A stretch of 64,000 bases of DNA from the NCBI RefSeq assembly GCF_009677585.1, contig NZ_WKYV01000001.1, forward strand, positions 253,001 through 317,000, in the 5' to 3' direction. Numbering within the stretch: position 1 is the first letter of the stretch; every line of letters begins with the position of its first letter. This stretch comes from Lactonifactor sp. BIOML-A5 (lineage in GTDB: Bacteria > Bacillota > Clostridia > Lachnospirales > Lachnospiraceae). The position numbers and the translations under genes are program-made. Of this stretch, positions 62,481 to 64,000 are shown piece by piece. The notes beneath the pieces are model-generated. The model had not been told where the DNA came from, did no database searches, and worked only from the letters and a program-made list of their open reading frames with translations.

Positions 62481-63251
62481 TTATTCTGGCACATATTGGT
62501 TGAACTTATAAATTGTATATTCTTCCACCTTACCAATAGGGTTATAGTTATTATCAATAAATTCTTGTTCTTTTGCCTTATTTGACGGATAGATAATAAA
62601 ATTAGTTCTACAATTCATGCATGCATTGGTTAATACAGTTATATCTGCTTCTTCCTTTTCAAACTCATCCCAAATAATCTCACCTAAATCATATCCAGGA
62701 GAATATCGGCCGTATGGTTGATAAATACCAGCATCATATTGACGCATATAGCATATAAAATCATATCCTCCTACTGCTTTAATCATTTCACCGTCCGTAC
62801 TATTCTCCCTTATAATATTACATGCTGCAATTACTTTATTCGGCACTTTAAACCTGTTACTCTGTTTCGAAAATTGCCCCTTACCATATATACAATTTCC
62901 GGTAAGTATAATAAGAAGACATATACCTAAAACTGCAATTCCATATTTCAATTCTTTTTTCAATCTGCCTGCCAGAAAAGTTGCAGCAAAGGCTATTATA
63001 ATTGTACTTGGAAGCAGCCAAAACATTCTCCAGTACACATTGTCCCCTATCAGATAGTACGCAATTACATAAGCAGTCAAAGGAAATGCATATAGAATGC
63101 CCCAAACAACAGTATACAAAATAAACATTTTATTTTCAGGTCTTTTATTTTTGTAAATAATTAATATAAAAATGGAGACTAAAAATACCACCCAGTGCAG
63201 ACCATTGCCCAGATACATTTTCAGCCATAATAATATAAACTCTGTATTCAT
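62481..63251 (-). CDS. C-terminal part of a DUF6077-like membrane protein
   Basis: 256 aa from the ATG at 63251 (GGGAAGG 5-6 nt upstream). About four membrane helices (YWRMFWLLPSTIIIAFAATF among them) and a soluble C-terminal domain (about 125-256) with VGGYDFICYMRQYDAGIYQP and VEEYTIYKF, typical of the end of large GT-C-type membrane proteins. The preceding gene ends 17 nt upstream in another frame and looks like the N-terminal part of the same protein, so this could be a frameshifted gene or a real two-gene split. The longest frame starts at 63299 and overlaps the upstream gene. Confidence 0.65.
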   Translation of the reverse strand: MNTEFILLWLKMYLGNGLHWVVFLVSIFILIIYKNKRPENKMFILYTVVWGILYAFPLTAYVIAYYLIGDNVYWRMFWLLPSTIIIAFAATFLAGRLKKELKYGIAVLGICLLIILTGNCIYGKGQFSKQSNRFKVPNKVIAACNIIRENSTDGEMIKAVGGYDFICYMRQYDAGIYQPYGRYSPGYDLGEIIWDEFEKEEADITVLTNACMNCRTNFIIYPSNKAKEQEFIDNNYNPIGKVEEYTIYKFNQYVPE

Positions 63252-63268
63252 TTTTTCCTTCCCGTAAC

Positions 63269-64000
63269 TTAGCGAATATATAAATATATCAGCGCACATA
63301 TTATATTAATTGAACAGCAAAGTATACTCTTACTCACAATTTCTTTTCTAAATGGCTTAATTGCATACATAAGTACAAATATTCCTATCATTATTGGAGT
63401 CAACATAATCCCCATAGATGACACCAGGCAAGACGCAGTACAGATAAAAAACAGCATAATCCAGTCTGCCTTGTTGCTATTATCTTTAACTGTTCTGATT
63501 GCAAAATAAAAAGCCAAAGGAAGTAAAACATTTACTAAAACAGCTTTTCCCTGCCATATTCTAAAAAGTAGGAAACTACCCGAGGTGTATACTGAATAAT
63601 AAGAAAACATTTGAATAATAGCACAAAGAAGTAAAAATGTCCCCTGCTGCCTTTTACTATTTGCAAAAAACCTCTTACCTAATAAAAAATATACCAGATA
63701 AGCCATTGGTATAAACACCCCAGGCAATACAGTATGTGCTAAAATTGTCGGATGAATTTGAATTAGAGAACTCCATACTGCTGTGAAAACCGGAAAAGGA
63801 GATAACACGTATCTACTTGGCAACACCTCATATTTAAACCCCATATATGGATCTACTTCCATAAGAGTATCCGTATGCACAGCTGTACTTGCTGTGGCAA
63901 CATAAAAAGCATCATCCTGATCTAAATGCATATATCTGACACTCACATAAGTCTGTAATATTATAATAACGATTGCCGCCCAAAACGTCCAATGAACCCC
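63269..64000 (-). CDS. N-terminal part of a DUF6077-like membrane protein (cut by window edge)
   Basis: The frame stays open to base 64000, so the true start lies outside; the GTG at 63946 is not the start because a hydrophobic helix (WAAIVIIILQTY) is encoded before it. The outer-face motif HLDQDDAFYVATASTAVHTD with paired Asp residues follows the first helix, as in GT-C-like DUF6077 proteins. About six more helices; ends abruptly in a helix (ICALIYLYIR), which suggests truncation. Confidence 0.65.
   Translation of the reverse strand, partial: GVHWTFWAAIVIIILQTYVSVRYMHLDQDDAFYVATASTAVHTDTLMEVDPYMGFKYEVLPSRYVLSPFPVFTAVWSSLIQIHPTILAHTVLPGVFIPMAYLVYFLLGKRFFANSKRQQGTFLLLCAIIQMFSYYSVYTSGSFLLFRIWQGKAVLVNVLLPLAFYFAIRTVKDNSNKADWIMLFFICTASCLVSSMGIMLTPIMIGIFVLMYAIKPFRKEIVSKSILCCSINIICALIYLYIR

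Overview
The window looks like chromosomal DNA of a low-to-mid GC, spore-forming, anaerobic Gram-positive, most likely a Lachnospiraceae-type Clostridia. The reasons are TATAAT/TTGACA-type promoters, strong AGGAGG ribosome sites with many GTG/TTG starts, a second ClpX-like unfoldase, a ferritin-like protein behind a sporulation-like promoter, and the mix of phenylacetate-CoA ligase/ACT, MttB-family and choline-binding-repeat proteins. No rRNA, tRNA, CRISPR array, transposase or phage gene was seen.

Layout. 0-4.5 kb: a long imperfect inverted repeat, an ACT-domain/phenylacetate-CoA ligase pair, a PAS-GGDEF-HD-GYP c-di-GMP protein and a ferritin-like protein. 4.5-9.1 kb: a compact sigma-54 regulon. 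A PAS/AAA+ activator sits between an MFS transporter and a non-pyrrolysine MttB-family methyltransferase; each of these two targets has its own near-consensus -24/-12 promoter, and GCAAT-N4-ATTGC palindromes lie upstream of mttB. 9.3-16.5 kb: housekeeping genes (aspA, an LspA-like peptidase, a ClpX paralogue, HtrA, GlmS).

16.5-39.7 kb: a cell-surface rhamnose polysaccharide locus. It holds a priming glycosyl-phosphate transferase, an LCP ligase, several GT2 enzymes (two with tandem catalytic domains), a WsaF-like rhamnosyltransferase, rmlABCD, and a Wzm/Wzt ABC exporter whose ATPase has a C-terminal cargo domain. Immediately downstream of wzt is a methyltransferase/kinase-like pair resembling the two halves of a WbdD-type chain terminator. 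A side branch has a DPM/GtrB-like GT2, an SMR/ArnEF-like pair and GT-C-type membrane proteins, which suggests glycan decoration outside the membrane.

39.8-48.4 kb: a secreted metallo-beta-lactamase (MBL) protein, an M18 aminopeptidase with an APC permease, an LTA-synthase-like enzyme, and a secreted MBL enzyme with choline-binding-type repeats resembling pneumococcal phosphorylcholine esterase.

48.6-64 kb: a visibly more AT-rich second polysaccharide locus. On the minus strand, one sigma-A promoter precedes priming transferase - UDP-galactopyranose mutase - GT2 - GT2 - GT4 - Wzy-like polymerase - Stealth phosphotransferase - Wzx - DUF2142 protein. A separate GT2 + flippase unit lies on the plus strand. 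The window ends inside a DUF6077-like membrane protein gene that appears split in two. The cell therefore seems to encode two independent surface glycans: one ABC-exported and rhamnose-based, the other Wzx/Wzy-made, containing galactofuranose and possibly phosphodiesters.
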